Part shown: one piece after another, positions 1-7,497 of the stretch
Numbering within the stretch: position 1 is the first letter of the stretch
How the letters are laid out: every line of letters begins with the position of its first letter
Source: DASSKO01 sp035690425
Lineage (GTDB): Bacteria > Actinomycetota > Actinomycetes > Propionibacteriales > Nocardioidaceae
Length of the DNA stretch: 20,222 nt
Assembly: GCA_035690425.1 (NCBI GenBank)
Contig: DASSKO010000133.1
Span: 1-20,222, forward strand
Direction: 5' to 3'
Program-made: the position numbers and the translations under genes
The notes under the pieces: model-generated
Databases searched by the model: none
Told to the model about the DNA's origin: nothing
The model's input: the letters and a program-made list of their open reading frames with translations, nothing else

Positions 1-641
1 TGGCCAGGGCGGTCTCCGAGCGCGGCGAGGTGGTGGTGCGCCGGCGCGACGACGGCGCGGTGGAGCTTCGGGTCAACGGTGTGTTCGTGATGGACACGGC
101 GCAGACGGACACCGAACGGCTGCTGGCTCGAGCCGCGCTGGATACGATGGCGCACCCGCACCGGGTGCTGGTGGGAGGCCTCGGGCTCGGCTTCACCGTC
201 CGTGAGCTGCTCGACGACAGCAGGGTGCACAGTGTCGTGGTCGCCGAGATCGAGCCGGCCGTCGTCGACTGGATGCGCGCGGGCACGATCCCCGGTGCCG
301 ACCTGGTCTGCGACCCCCGCGTCGAGATCGTGGTCGCTGACGTGCGAGACGTCGTCGCCGAAGCCGCGGCGCACAGCCTCGACGCCGTGGTGCTCGACGT
401 CGACAACGGGCCCGGCTACCTCGTGCACGAGCAGAACGCCGCCGTCTACGCCGCCGAGTTCCTCACCGCCTGCCGGTCCCGGCTGCGCCTCGGCGGACAG
501 CTGACCGTCTGGTCGGCCGCGCCGACTCCGGCGCTGGCCGCGACGATGACGGACGTGTTCGGCGACTCCCGTACCCGCTCGGTCGCCGTGGACCTGCAGG
601 GGCGGGCCGAGTCCTACTGGCTGCTCAGCACCACGGCCTGA
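1..641 (+). CDS. Spermidine synthase-fold protein, 5' end outside window
   Basis: The reading frame is open from the first base (in-frame codons from base 3), so the true start lies upstream; the GTG at 30 is internal. The visible part shows a Rossmann-type nucleotide-binding core: a GGLGLG glycine loop (SAM motif I position), then an acidic strand end VVVAEIEP, then LDVDNGPGYL. This matches the orphan 'spermidine synthase' proteins common in actinobacteria. Classical SpeE enzymes carry GGGDG in the first motif and a D-x-x-DP-type sequence at the catalytic Asp. Here the loop is GGLGLG and the second site DVDNGP, so aminopropyl transfer is doubtful. It could be a SAM-binding methyltransferase-like protein of unknown substrate. 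The stop is followed after 20 bases by the YihY-family gene on the same strand. Confidence 0.75.
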   Translation, partial: ARAVSERGEVVVRRRDDGAVELRVNGVFVMDTAQTDTERLLARAALDTMAHPHRVLVGGLGLGFTVRELLDDSRVHSVVVAEIEPAVVDWMRAGTIPGADLVCDPRVEIVVADVRDVVAEAAAHSLDAVVLDVDNGPGYLVHEQNAAVYAAEFLTACRSRLRLGGQLTVWSAAPTPALAATMTDVFGDSRTRSVAVDLQGRAESYWLLSTTA

Positions 642-649
642 CCCCACGG

Positions 650-655
650 CACAAT
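650..655 (+). promoter_or_regulatory. -10 box, probable leaderless start for YihY-family gene
   Basis: CACAAT lies six bases before the GTG at 662, with no Shine-Dalgarno sequence between. In actinobacteria a -10 box at this distance commonly places the transcription start on the start codon itself. No convincing -35 box is seen. Confidence 0.4.
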
Positions 656-661
656 GTCGGC

Positions 662-1639
662 GTGACGACGGCGAAACAGGTCCCGGTGACGATGGACATG
701 TCCGGCGACGAGCTCGACGCCGAGGACGCGTGGCGCACCGTGCGCAGGCACGGCCTGGTGCGGTTGGTCGTCGACTCCCTGGTCCGGTTCCGCTACGGCG
801 ACGGGTTCACCAACGCGCGTGCGCTGGCCTTCCAGATCGCGCTCGGGCTGGTTCCGTTCCTGCTGGCGATGACCGGGCTTGCCGCCGACCTCGACGCCGA
901 CCGAGCCTCGGAGGTGGTCGCGCGCACGATCTCCGCGCTGACACCGGGTGCCGGCAGCAGCGACCTGCTGTCCAACGCCGTCCGGCCGGAGGAGACCGTC
1001 GAGCGTGCCGGGGAGATCGCGCTGGTGCTCGGCCTCGCGTTCTCCATCGTGTCGATGGTCACCGCCGTCGCCCAGGTCGAGCGGGGCGGCAACCGCATCT
1101 ACGGGATCGCCCGCGACCGCCCGGCGCCGTGGAAATATGGCCGCGCCGCGGTGATGACCGCCGTACTCGCGTTCCCCATCGGAGCCGGGTTCGCGTTACT
1201 CGTCGCCGGCGGCCCCCTCGGCGAGGCAATGCAGGACGTCTATGGCTGGAGCGCGACCGTCGACCGGGTCTGGGACATCGGCCGCTGGCCGCTCGGCCTG
1301 GCGCTGACCACGTTCACCGTGGCCGTGCTGCTCGACCACGCGCCGCGTCGCCGCCAGCCGGGCCTCTCCTGGCTGGCCCTCGGCGCCGGCGTCAGCGTGT
1401 CCCTGACCATGGTCGCCTCCAGCCTGCTGGGCCTGTACGTGAAGTACAGCGAATCCTTCGGAGGCGTCTACGGTCCGCTCGCCGGCATCATGGCGCTTCT
1501 GCTGTGGTGCTATCTGAGCTCGATCGCACTGTTCCTCGGTACGGCGTTGGCTGCGCAGCTCGAGGCCATGCACGCGCGTGTCACCGAGCCGGCGACCGAG
1601 GACCCGGGTCCGGTGCGGGGACCCGGCCACGGTGTATGA
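662..1639 (+). CDS. YihY/BrkB family inner-membrane protein
   Basis: A 325-residue polytopic membrane protein. After a charged cytoplasmic N-terminus (about residues 1-50) come hydrophobic segments near 55-75 (ALAFQIALGLVPFLLAM), 115-140, 160-185, 210-225, 235-260 and 268-295, the usual six-helix pattern of the YihY/BrkB family (formerly mislabelled ribonuclease BN). The family motif region GGVYGPLAGIMALLLW is present near the last helix. The molecular function of the family is unsettled; transport or envelope roles have been proposed. The C-terminus is short, charged and proline-rich. The GTG start at 662 is chosen because it immediately follows a -10-like box and no ribosome site exists upstream. 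The stop overlaps the ATG at 1636 (ATGA), an alternative fumC start. Confidence 0.85.
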   Translation: MTTAKQVPVTMDMSGDELDAEDAWRTVRRHGLVRLVVDSLVRFRYGDGFTNARALAFQIALGLVPFLLAMTGLAADLDADRASEVVARTISALTPGAGSSDLLSNAVRPEETVERAGEIALVLGLAFSIVSMVTAVAQVERGGNRIYGIARDRPAPWKYGRAAVMTAVLAFPIGAGFALLVAGGPLGEAMQDVYGWSATVDRVWDIGRWPLGLALTTFTVAVLLDHAPRRRQPGLSWLALGAGVSVSLTMVASSLLGLYVKYSESFGGVYGPLAGIMALLLWCYLSSIALFLGTALAAQLEAMHARVTEPATEDPGPVRGPGHGV

Positions 1640-1647
1640 AAGACCAC

Positions 1648-3096
1648 ATGACTGATGCCACCCCTGCATCCACCAACGGTGACTACCGCATCGAGCACGA
1701 CACGATGGGCGAGGTCCGCGTGCCGGCTGCCGCCCTCTGGCGGGCCCAGACCCAGCGTGCCGTCGAGAACTTCCCGATCTCGGGTACGACGTTGGAGGCG
1801 GTGCACATCCGGGCGCTGGCCCTGATCAAGGCCGCGGCGGCACGCACCAACGCCGAGCTCGGCGTACTCCCGCAGCAGGTCGCCGACGCGATCACCGACG
1901 CGGCCGGAGAGGTCGCCGACGGCCGGCACGACGACGAGTTCCCCGTCGACGTCTTCCAGACCGGATCCGGCACCTCGTCGAACATGAACATGAACGAGGT
2001 CCTGGCCACGCTGGCCAGCCGCGCCCTGCGTAGCGAGGGGGGCGACGACGGGGGCGCGGGCGTGCACCCCAACGACCACGTCAACGCCAGCCAGAGCAGC
2101 AACGACACGTTCCCCACGTCCATCCACGTCGCCGCCACCGAAGGTGTCGTGCACGATCTGCTGCCGAGCCTGCAGGAGCTGGCCGAGTCGCTCGCCGCGA
2201 AGGCCGACGAGCTGCAGACCGTGGTGAAGAGTGGACGCACGCACCTGATGGATGCGACACCGGTCACGCTGGGGCAGGAGTTCGGTGGCTACGCCGCACA
2301 GGTCCGGGCGGGCATTGCCCGGGTGGAGTCGGCTGTGCCGCGCGTGGCCGAGCTGCCGCTCGGCGGCACCGCGGTCGGCACCGGCATCAACACACCGGCC
2401 GGGTTCAGTGCGCGGGTGATCGAGCTGCTCGCGGAGTCGACGGAGCTGCCGCTGACCGAGGCTGCGAACCACTTCGAGGCACAGGGAGCCCGCGACGCGC
2501 TGGTGGAGCTGTCCGGTCAGCTGCGCACGGTCGCGGTGAGCCTGACCAAGATCTGCAACGACCTGCGGTGGATGGGCTCCGGACCCCGCGCCGGCATCGG
2601 CGAGATCCGGCTCCCCGACCTGCAGCCGGGCTCCTCGATCATGCCGGGCAAGGTCAACCCGGTCGTGCCGGAGGCCGTCCTGATGGTGTGCGCCCAGGTG
2701 GTCGGCAACGACGCCACCGTGTCGGTCGCGGGCGCGTCCGGGAGCTTCGAGCTCAACGTGATGATGCCGGTGATGGCGCGCAACCTGCTGGAGTCAATCC
2801 GGTTGCTCTCCGCAGCGTCTCGGGTGCTTGCGCAGCGCTGCGTCGCCGGCCTGGAGGCCGACGTCGACCGCTGTCGCGAGCTGGCGGAGTCCTCGCCGGC
2901 GATCGTGACGCCGCTGAACCGCTTCATCGGCTACGAGGCCGCCGCCAAGGTCGCCAAGCAGGCGCTGGCCGAGCGCCGGACGATCCGTGAGGTGGTGCTC
3001 GAGCAGGGGTACGTCGAGCGCGGCGACCTCACCGAGAGTCAGCTCGACCACGCCCTCGACGTGCTCGCCATGACCAAGTCACCCAACACTGAGTGA
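1648..3096 (+). CDS. fumC: Class II fumarate hydratase
   Basis: Reversible hydration of fumarate to L-malate in the citric acid cycle; cytosolic homotetramer. At 482 residues it has the usual length. Visible landmarks: TGSGTSSNMNMNEV (105-118), substrate-site HPNDHVN and SSNDTFP (140-156), SGRTHLMDATP with the catalytic-type His near 199, and the superfamily signature GSSIMPGKVNP (328-338) carrying the mobile-loop serine. These distinguish it from argininosuccinate lyase and suit fumarase over aspartase, since aspartases share the loop but differ around it. Start: ATG at 1648 gives the conventional N-terminus. ATG at 1636, four residues longer, overlaps the upstream TGA as ATGA and cannot be excluded. 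A TATGAA box seven bases before 1648 leaves a leaderless transcript possible. No iron-sulfur cysteines are expected or needed in this class. Confidence 0.96.
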   Translation: MTDATPASTNGDYRIEHDTMGEVRVPAAALWRAQTQRAVENFPISGTTLEAVHIRALALIKAAAARTNAELGVLPQQVADAITDAAGEVADGRHDDEFPVDVFQTGSGTSSNMNMNEVLATLASRALRSEGGDDGGAGVHPNDHVNASQSSNDTFPTSIHVAATEGVVHDLLPSLQELAESLAAKADELQTVVKSGRTHLMDATPVTLGQEFGGYAAQVRAGIARVESAVPRVAELPLGGTAVGTGINTPAGFSARVIELLAESTELPLTEAANHFEAQGARDALVELSGQLRTVAVSLTKICNDLRWMGSGPRAGIGEIRLPDLQPGSSIMPGKVNPVVPEAVLMVCAQVVGNDATVSVAGASGSFELNVMMPVMARNLLESIRLLSAASRVLAQRCVAGLEADVDRCRELAESSPAIVTPLNRFIGYEAAAKVAKQALAERRTIREVVLEQGYVERGDLTESQLDHALDVLAMTKSPNTE

Positions 3097-3372
3097 TCTC
3101 AGAGCAAGGACGGAGCCTTCTACCGGCACGGGCCCCGGCTGGGAAACAGATGTGCGCGACGGGAGCTCGTCGACCCACGGAAATCGTCGGCCCCGCCCAG
3201 AACACCATGGGACCTCGGGTTCCTCGTGGCGGCCGAGGTCTGCAAGCCATGGGAGGCGCGGGAAAGCCTCGGGAGGCAGCGGGCCGCGGTCGCGCACGAG
3301 AGTCATCGCGCCGGGTGGCCGCGGAGCCTCGCCACGGGCCTTGACTTCACTGACCCCACCGGCCCGAGGCCG
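3097..3372. other. Intergenic region after fumC, no gene seen
   Basis: This is part of a 367-base gap. Short frames in it have no recognisable product and poor starts. It holds an inverted repeat at 3211-3240 and the repeated words CCATGGGA and GGGAGGC around 3206-3277. I looked for a c-di-AMP (ydaO) riboswitch, which precedes some actinobacterial cell-wall hydrolase genes, and did not find its conserved core. Confidence 0.5.
3211..3240 (+). terminator. Inverted repeat, possible fumC terminator
   Basis: Perfect 8-base arms GACCTCGG / CCGAGGTC with a 14-base loop, 115 bases after the fumC stop. There is no T-run, so only a GC-rich hairpin terminator is possible. Confidence 0.3.
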
Positions 3373-3400
3373 TTGACGGGTCCTGTCTCGATTTGATAAC
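3373..3400 (+). promoter_or_regulatory. Sigma-70-type promoter for the transglycosylase gene
   Basis: TTGACG (3373-3378), a 16-base spacer and GATAAC (3395-3400). This is the best -35/-10 pair in the window and predicts a start near 3407, giving a leader of about 57 bases before the GTG at 3464. Confidence 0.55.
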
Positions 3401-3429
3401 GGCGCCGGGATGGTTCAGGCTGGGCCGGA

Positions 3430-3457
3430 TTGTCTCCTGCCTCCGACCTGAGGACAA
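3430..3457 (+). promoter_or_regulatory. Leader hairpin covering the ribosome-binding site
   Basis: TTGTCTC (3430-3436) pairs with GAGGACAA (3450-3457), seven base pairs with one bulged G. The right arm contains the AGGA Shine-Dalgarno (3451-3454) of the GTG at 3464, so the fold would hide it. Confidence 0.35.
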
Positions 3458-3463
3458 CGCCTC

Positions 3464-4156
3464 GTGTCCCACCTGCCCGATCGGCCCGGCCGACGCCGGC
3501 GACCCCGTCCTGCCCACCGGGCGCCGCGCAGCCGTGGCCTGCGCCGGCACGCGGGCACCGCCGCAGCGCTCGGTGGCGTACTCGTCGCCGGTGTGGCGGT
3601 CAGCGGTTGGTCCTCGTTCGACGCGCCGCCCCGCCCCGCCGACTCCACGAGCACCGGACACAACGCCGGTGACCGCGCTCATGACGATGCTGGTGACGGT
3701 GCTGGTGACGTCGCTCGCGAGCGGGAGGTCGCTGCGCTCACGCAGACCTCCCGGCATGCGATCCGCACGCAGATCGACCAGCTGCGCCCGACCGACGAGC
3801 GGGCACAGAGCGAGCTGGGCGGCGGCGGGGTCTCCTCGGCCGCCGAGCTGCCGCCGACCGACCCGCGGGAGATCGCGCTGAGCCTGCTGCCCCGATACGG
3901 CTGGGACGCCAGCCAGTTCGGCTGTCTGGACGAGCTGTGGGTCGGCGAGAGCAACTGGGAGGTCGACGCGACGAACCCGAGCTCGGGCGCCTACGGCATC
4001 CCGCAGGCGCTCCCCGCGGAGAAGATGGCGGCCTTCGGAGCCGACTGGCGAACCAACCCGGCGACGCAGATCCGATGGGGCCTGTGGTACATCGAGCAGT
4101 CCTATGGCAGCCCGTGCTCGGCCAACGAGTTCAAGCACGCCAACAACTGGTACTGA
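3464..4156 (+). CDS. Secreted lytic transglycosylase-like protein
   Basis: A 230-residue protein with a very basic N-terminus (1-30), a hydrophobic export or anchor segment (about 31-50), a low-complexity Asp/Ala/Gly-rich linker (55-130) and a compact C-terminal domain (about 134-230). That domain reads LWVGESNWEVDATNPSSGAYGIPQALP, then WRTNPATQIRWGLWYIEQSYGSPC, typical of small actinobacterial SLT-like peptidoglycan lyases. E162 in GESNW is the likely catalytic acid; C154 and C218 could form a disulfide outside the cell. Expected role: cutting the glycan strand during wall growth. GTG at 3464 is chosen because AGGA sits nine bases upstream and it keeps the basic pre-segment. The gene runs convergently into the ABC permease gene with a nine-base gap. 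Substrate specificity is not readable. Confidence 0.8.
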   Translation: MSHLPDRPGRRRRPRPAHRAPRSRGLRRHAGTAAALGGVLVAGVAVSGWSSFDAPPRPADSTSTGHNAGDRAHDDAGDGAGDVAREREVAALTQTSRHAIRTQIDQLRPTDERAQSELGGGGVSSAAELPPTDPREIALSLLPRYGWDASQFGCLDELWVGESNWEVDATNPSSGAYGIPQALPAEKMAAFGADWRTNPATQIRWGLWYIEQSYGSPCSANEFKHANNWY

Positions 4157-4165
4157 CGGGGTCGC

Positions 4166-5089
4166 TCAGCCCTTGACGGAGCCGGCGGTGAGCCCACGGA
4201 CGAAGAACCGCTGCAGCGAGAAGAACACGACCAAGGGCACGATCATCGTGATGAACGCCGCTGCGGTGAGCAGGTGCCACTCGGAGCCGAACTCGCCCAG
4301 CAACCGCTGCAGCTCGATCGTCACCACGGTGTTCGCCGGGTTGCTCGCGAGAAAGATCAGCGCGACCAGCAGGTCGTTCCAGACCCAGAGGAACTGGAAG
4401 ATCGCGAAGGCGGCCAGTGCGGGCACCGACATCGGCAGGATCAGTCGCCAGAAGGTCTGGAAGTGCGAGGCGCCGTCGATCTCCGCGGACTCGATGATCT
4501 CCTTGGGCAGCGATCCCATGTAGTTGCGCAGGATGTAGATCGCCAGCGGCATGCCGAAGCCGGTGTGCGCGATCCACACCGCCAGGAATGTCCCGTTGAG
4601 GTCGAAGCTGACGTAGATCTGCAGCAGCGGCACGAACGCCACCTGCAGCGGCACGACCAGCAGGCCGACCACGAAGATGAAGAGGATGTTGCGCCCCGGG
4701 AAGCGCATGAACGTGAACGCGTACGCCGCGAAGGCCGCGATCATCACCGGGATCACGGTCGCCGGCACGGCCACCACGATGCTGTTGATGAACGCGTCGC
4801 CCATGCCGCCGGACAGCACCTGTCGATAGCTGTCGAGCGTCCACCCGGACTCGAACGGCGGGGCGAAGACCGTCCACCATCCCGACGTCTCGACGTCGGC
4901 CTCCGCGCGGAAGGAAGAGATCAGCAGGCCCAGCGTGGGCACGGTCCAGATCGCGCAGACCAGCACCAGGGCGATCGACGGCCCCCACCGCTGGCCGAAG
5001 CTGCGTCGGTGCTCACCGTGACCGTGCTCGTCCCCGCCGACCGCCCGGTCAGCCTGCGACAGGTCCTTGGTCACACCTGTGGCGCTCAT
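4166..5089 (-). CDS. Carbohydrate ABC transporter permease (MalG/AglG type)
   Basis: Inner-membrane subunit of a CUT1-type sugar importer, 307 residues. The N-terminus is hydrophilic and His/Asp-rich (1-33), followed by about six membrane segments beginning with ALVLVCAIWTVPTLGLLISSF (40-60). The cytoplasmic EAA loop, ESAEIDGASHFQTFWRLILP (200-219), docks the ATPase. The frame stays open far upstream, but the ATG at 5089 is selected because it overlaps the preceding permease stop as ATGA, the standard translational coupling for these pairs, and gives the family length. It is the last gene of a lipoprotein-permease-permease operon. No ATP-binding subunit follows, since the next gene is convergent, so a shared MsmK/MsiK-like ATPase elsewhere is likely. 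Resemblance to alpha-glucoside systems is only a similarity impression. Confidence 0.9.
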   Translation of the reverse strand: MSATGVTKDLSQADRAVGGDEHGHGEHRRSFGQRWGPSIALVLVCAIWTVPTLGLLISSFRAEADVETSGWWTVFAPPFESGWTLDSYRQVLSGGMGDAFINSIVVAVPATVIPVMIAAFAAYAFTFMRFPGRNILFIFVVGLLVVPLQVAFVPLLQIYVSFDLNGTFLAVWIAHTGFGMPLAIYILRNYMGSLPKEIIESAEIDGASHFQTFWRLILPMSVPALAAFAIFQFLWVWNDLLVALIFLASNPANTVVTIELQRLLGEFGSEWHLLTAAAFITMIVPLVVFFSLQRFFVRGLTAGSVKG

Positions 5090-6066
5090 CGACCGGCCTC
5101 CTCTGCACGGAACCGGCGCACCTGGTAGACCATCAACGGGATCACCGCGATCATCAGGACGACCACCACCGCAGCCGCGCGGCCGTTGTTGCCGAACTCG
5201 AAAAGCTGCTTGAAGAAGGTGTTGGCGATGACCTCGGTGTCGAAGGCACCGTTGGTCATCACGTAGACGATGTCGAAGATCTTCATCACCAGGATGAGGA
5301 CCGTGGTGAACACCACGAGCACCGTCGCCCAGATCTGCGGCACGATGACCTGGAAGAAGATCTTCGTCTCGCTGGCTCCGTCGATCCGCGCCGCCTCGAT
5401 GGTGTCGTCCGGCACGTTCTTGATCGCCGCGGACAGCAGCACCATCGCGAACCCGGCCTGCAGCCACACCATGATGACCATCAGCAGCAGGTCGTTGATC
5501 GCCCACTGGCTCTGCTGCAGCCAGACCACCGGGTCGAAGCCGAGCGCGACGACGATGGCGTTGAGCAGGCCGACCTGTTCACCGCCGCGGAGATTCGCGT
5601 CGTAGATGAAGCCCCAGATGGTGGCCGCGCCCACGAAGCTGATCGCCATCGGCAGGAAGATCACCGACTTGCTGAGGCTCTCGGTGCGAGGCCCCAGCTT
5701 GTCGGCCAGCACCGCCACGAGCAGCCCGATGATGACTGCCATCGTGGGGACGACGACGATCCACAGCAGGTTGTTGAACAGCGCGGACCGGAAACCCACG
5801 TCGCCGAACAGCGAGGTGTAGTTCTCGAAGCCCACCCAGGCGGTGCTCTGATCGTTGGCGAAGCTGTAGATCACCGTCTGCACCGCCGGGTAGACAAGGA
5901 ACAGCCCCACGACCAGCACCGCCGGGCCGATGAAGACGAACGGCTTCAGCCGTCGTTCCCACCGCCCCGGCAACCGCTCGACCAGTGCATTGAGCACGAA
6001 GTAGAGCACCGTGATCCCACCGACACCGAGGACGATGGCGATCAGGGCGTTGAGAATCTTGATCAT
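5086..6066 (-). CDS. Carbohydrate ABC transporter permease (MalF/AglF type)
   Basis: The first permease of the importer, 326 residues. It has an extra N-terminal helix (about 4-28), a basic stretch, then KPFVFIGPAVLVVGLFLVYP (41-60) and five further membrane segments. The EAA loop EAARIDGASETKIFFQVIVP (224-243) lies before the final helices. The extra N-terminal helix is typical of MalF-side subunits and separates it from the MalG-like partner. It should form the transmembrane heterodimer with the product of the next gene. ATG at 6066 lies five bases after the stop of the solute-binding lipoprotein gene, and its own stop overlaps the next ATG, so all three are probably on one mRNA. Confidence 0.9.
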   Translation of the reverse strand: MIKILNALIAIVLGVGGITVLYFVLNALVERLPGRWERRLKPFVFIGPAVLVVGLFLVYPAVQTVIYSFANDQSTAWVGFENYTSLFGDVGFRSALFNNLLWIVVVPTMAVIIGLLVAVLADKLGPRTESLSKSVIFLPMAISFVGAATIWGFIYDANLRGGEQVGLLNAIVVALGFDPVVWLQQSQWAINDLLLMVIMVWLQAGFAMVLLSAAIKNVPDDTIEAARIDGASETKIFFQVIVPQIWATVLVVFTTVLILVMKIFDIVYVMTNGAFDTEVIANTFFKQLFEFGNNGRAAAVVVVLMIAVIPLMVYQVRRFRAEEAGR

Positions 6067-6071
6067 CGCCG

Positions 6072-7394
6072 TCAGCCTTCGCTCGGCCAGCTCTCCTCGA
6101 TGGAGGTCAGCGCTTCCTCGACGCTCTTCTCACCGGCCGTCCACGCAACCATGTTGTCCCAGAAGGTGCCGGCTCCCACCTCGGGCGGCATCAGGTCGGA
6201 GGCGTCGAACCGGAACACGTCGCCTTCTTGCACCAGTACGGCGATCTGGCGGGTGATGTCGTCGGCGTAGGCGCTGTTGTCGAAGGTCCGGTGTGGCGAC
6301 AGCCAGCCACCGGCCGCGGCCCACGGCTGCCCGAACTGGTCGGACGTGATGAACTCCATCACCTCGATGACGTCGCTGTCGTTGGTGAACGCCGCCGCCA
6401 TGTCACCGCCGCCGAGGATCGGGGTGCCGTCGTAGCCGTCCTCGACGGGCGGCAGCACGAAGGTGCCGACGTTCTCGCTCAGGTTCTGCTGCACCTTCTC
6501 CGGGAAGAAGGCGGTGACGAAGTTGCCCTGCCGGTGCATGAAGCACTTCGGCGGGTTCTCGAACATGCCGTTGGGTGAGACGTCGAACGGTGTGGTCAGC
6601 ACGGCCTGCGGGCCACCGACGATCGCTCCCTCGTCGAAGAGGATGTCCTCGCCGAACATCGACGTCGCCTCTTGGATCGCCGGGTCGTTGAACGGAATCT
6701 CGTGGTTGTACCACTGGTCGTAGACGTCCGGCCCGGCCGTGCGCAGCACCATGTCCTCGACCCAGTCGGTCAGCACCCAACCGGTGTCGGCTCCGGCCTC
6801 GGCGCCCAGGCACCACGGCGTGTTGCCGTCGGACTTCATCTGCTCGGCAAGGTCCTGCATCTCCGACCAGGTCTCCGGTACCTGGTATCCGGCCTCTTCG
6901 AACTCCGGCTTCGGATACCAGACGATGCTCTTCACCGCCATCCGCATCGGCGCGGCGAAAACGTTGCCCTCCTCGTCGGTGACGGCATCGAGGAACCCGG
7001 GGATGACGGTCTTCTCCACGTCGTCGAGCGCGATCAGATCGTTCAGCGGTATCGCGTCGTTGCTCGCGCCCAGCTCGAGCACCAGCCCGGGCTGGGGGAA
7101 GAGGCCGATGTCGGGTGGGTTGCCGCCCTGCACCCGGGTGCGGATCTCGGTGGTGTAGTCGGTGGAGGCGACGTAGGTGACGTCGATGCCGGACTCTTGC
7201 TCGAAGTTCTTGAGCGAGTCTTCGAAGAATCCGGCCTCGGGGTCAGGGAACGCGCCGAGAATCTGGACCTTGCCGTCACCTTCGGCCGTCTCGCTGGTGT
7301 CGCCGCCACTGTCTTCGCTTTGCAGACAGCCAGTTGTGACCAGTGCGGTAGCGGCCGTGACCGCCCCGAGTCGCAGAACAGAGGCCCGTCGCAT
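6072..7394 (-). CDS. Sugar ABC transporter substrate-binding lipoprotein
   Basis: Extracellular binding component of the importer, 440 residues. A short basic start MRRASVLRLG and hydrophobic stretch lead to VTTGC, so lipidation at C23 is likely; Thr at -3 is less usual than Leu. A low-complexity Ser/Asp/Glu linker (24-42) precedes the mature fold, which begins KVQILGAFPDPEAGFFEDSL and shows the family-1 pattern FEQESGIDVTYVAS and IRTRVQGGNPPDIGLFPQPG. The ligand is not readable; alpha-glucosides or other oligosaccharides fit the family. The ATG is supported by AGGGAG six bases upstream. It is the first gene of the operon, and a TGTGA-AG-TCACA palindrome lies about 65 bases before the start. 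Confidence 0.92.
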   Translation of the reverse strand: MRRASVLRLGAVTAATALVTTGCLQSEDSGGDTSETAEGDGKVQILGAFPDPEAGFFEDSLKNFEQESGIDVTYVASTDYTTEIRTRVQGGNPPDIGLFPQPGLVLELGASNDAIPLNDLIALDDVEKTVIPGFLDAVTDEEGNVFAAPMRMAVKSIVWYPKPEFEEAGYQVPETWSEMQDLAEQMKSDGNTPWCLGAEAGADTGWVLTDWVEDMVLRTAGPDVYDQWYNHEIPFNDPAIQEATSMFGEDILFDEGAIVGGPQAVLTTPFDVSPNGMFENPPKCFMHRQGNFVTAFFPEKVQQNLSENVGTFVLPPVEDGYDGTPILGGGDMAAAFTNDSDVIEVMEFITSDQFGQPWAAAGGWLSPHRTFDNSAYADDITRQIAVLVQEGDVFRFDASDLMPPEVGAGTFWDNMVAWTAGEKSVEEALTSIEESWPSEG

Positions 7395-7458
7395 GCGTCG
7401 CTCCCTAGGGTCGTCTCATCTTCAACACCTTCTGCACCATCGCACGCTCCCCGTTGCC

Positions 7459-7470
7459 TGTGAAGTCACA
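7459..7470. promoter_or_regulatory. Palindrome upstream of sugar ABC operon, possible operator
   Basis: TGTGA-AG-TCACA, five-base arms around two bases, in the 103-base gap between the PhoH gene and the binding-protein gene. It is too compact for a CRP site (which needs a six-base spacer) and resembles GntR-class half-site spacing. No regulator gene is adjacent. Confidence 0.35.
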
Positions 7471-7497
7471 AGACCATCACGATTGACGCGCGAACCC

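Noticed and set aside
730..1647. Long in-frame upstream extension of the fumC frame
   Set aside because: It overlaps the YihY-family gene completely, is Arg/Pro-rich and has no fumarase homology; the real protein starts at 1648 (or 1636).
3097..3463. Possible c-di-AMP (ydaO) or cobalamin riboswitch before the transglycosylase gene
   Set aside because: I searched by eye for the conserved cores and found none; the mapped promoter candidate also leaves only about 57 bases of leader.
7459..7470. CRP/cAMP site
   Set aside because: The half-sites TGTGA and TCACA are separated by two bases, not six, so a CRP dimer would not fit.
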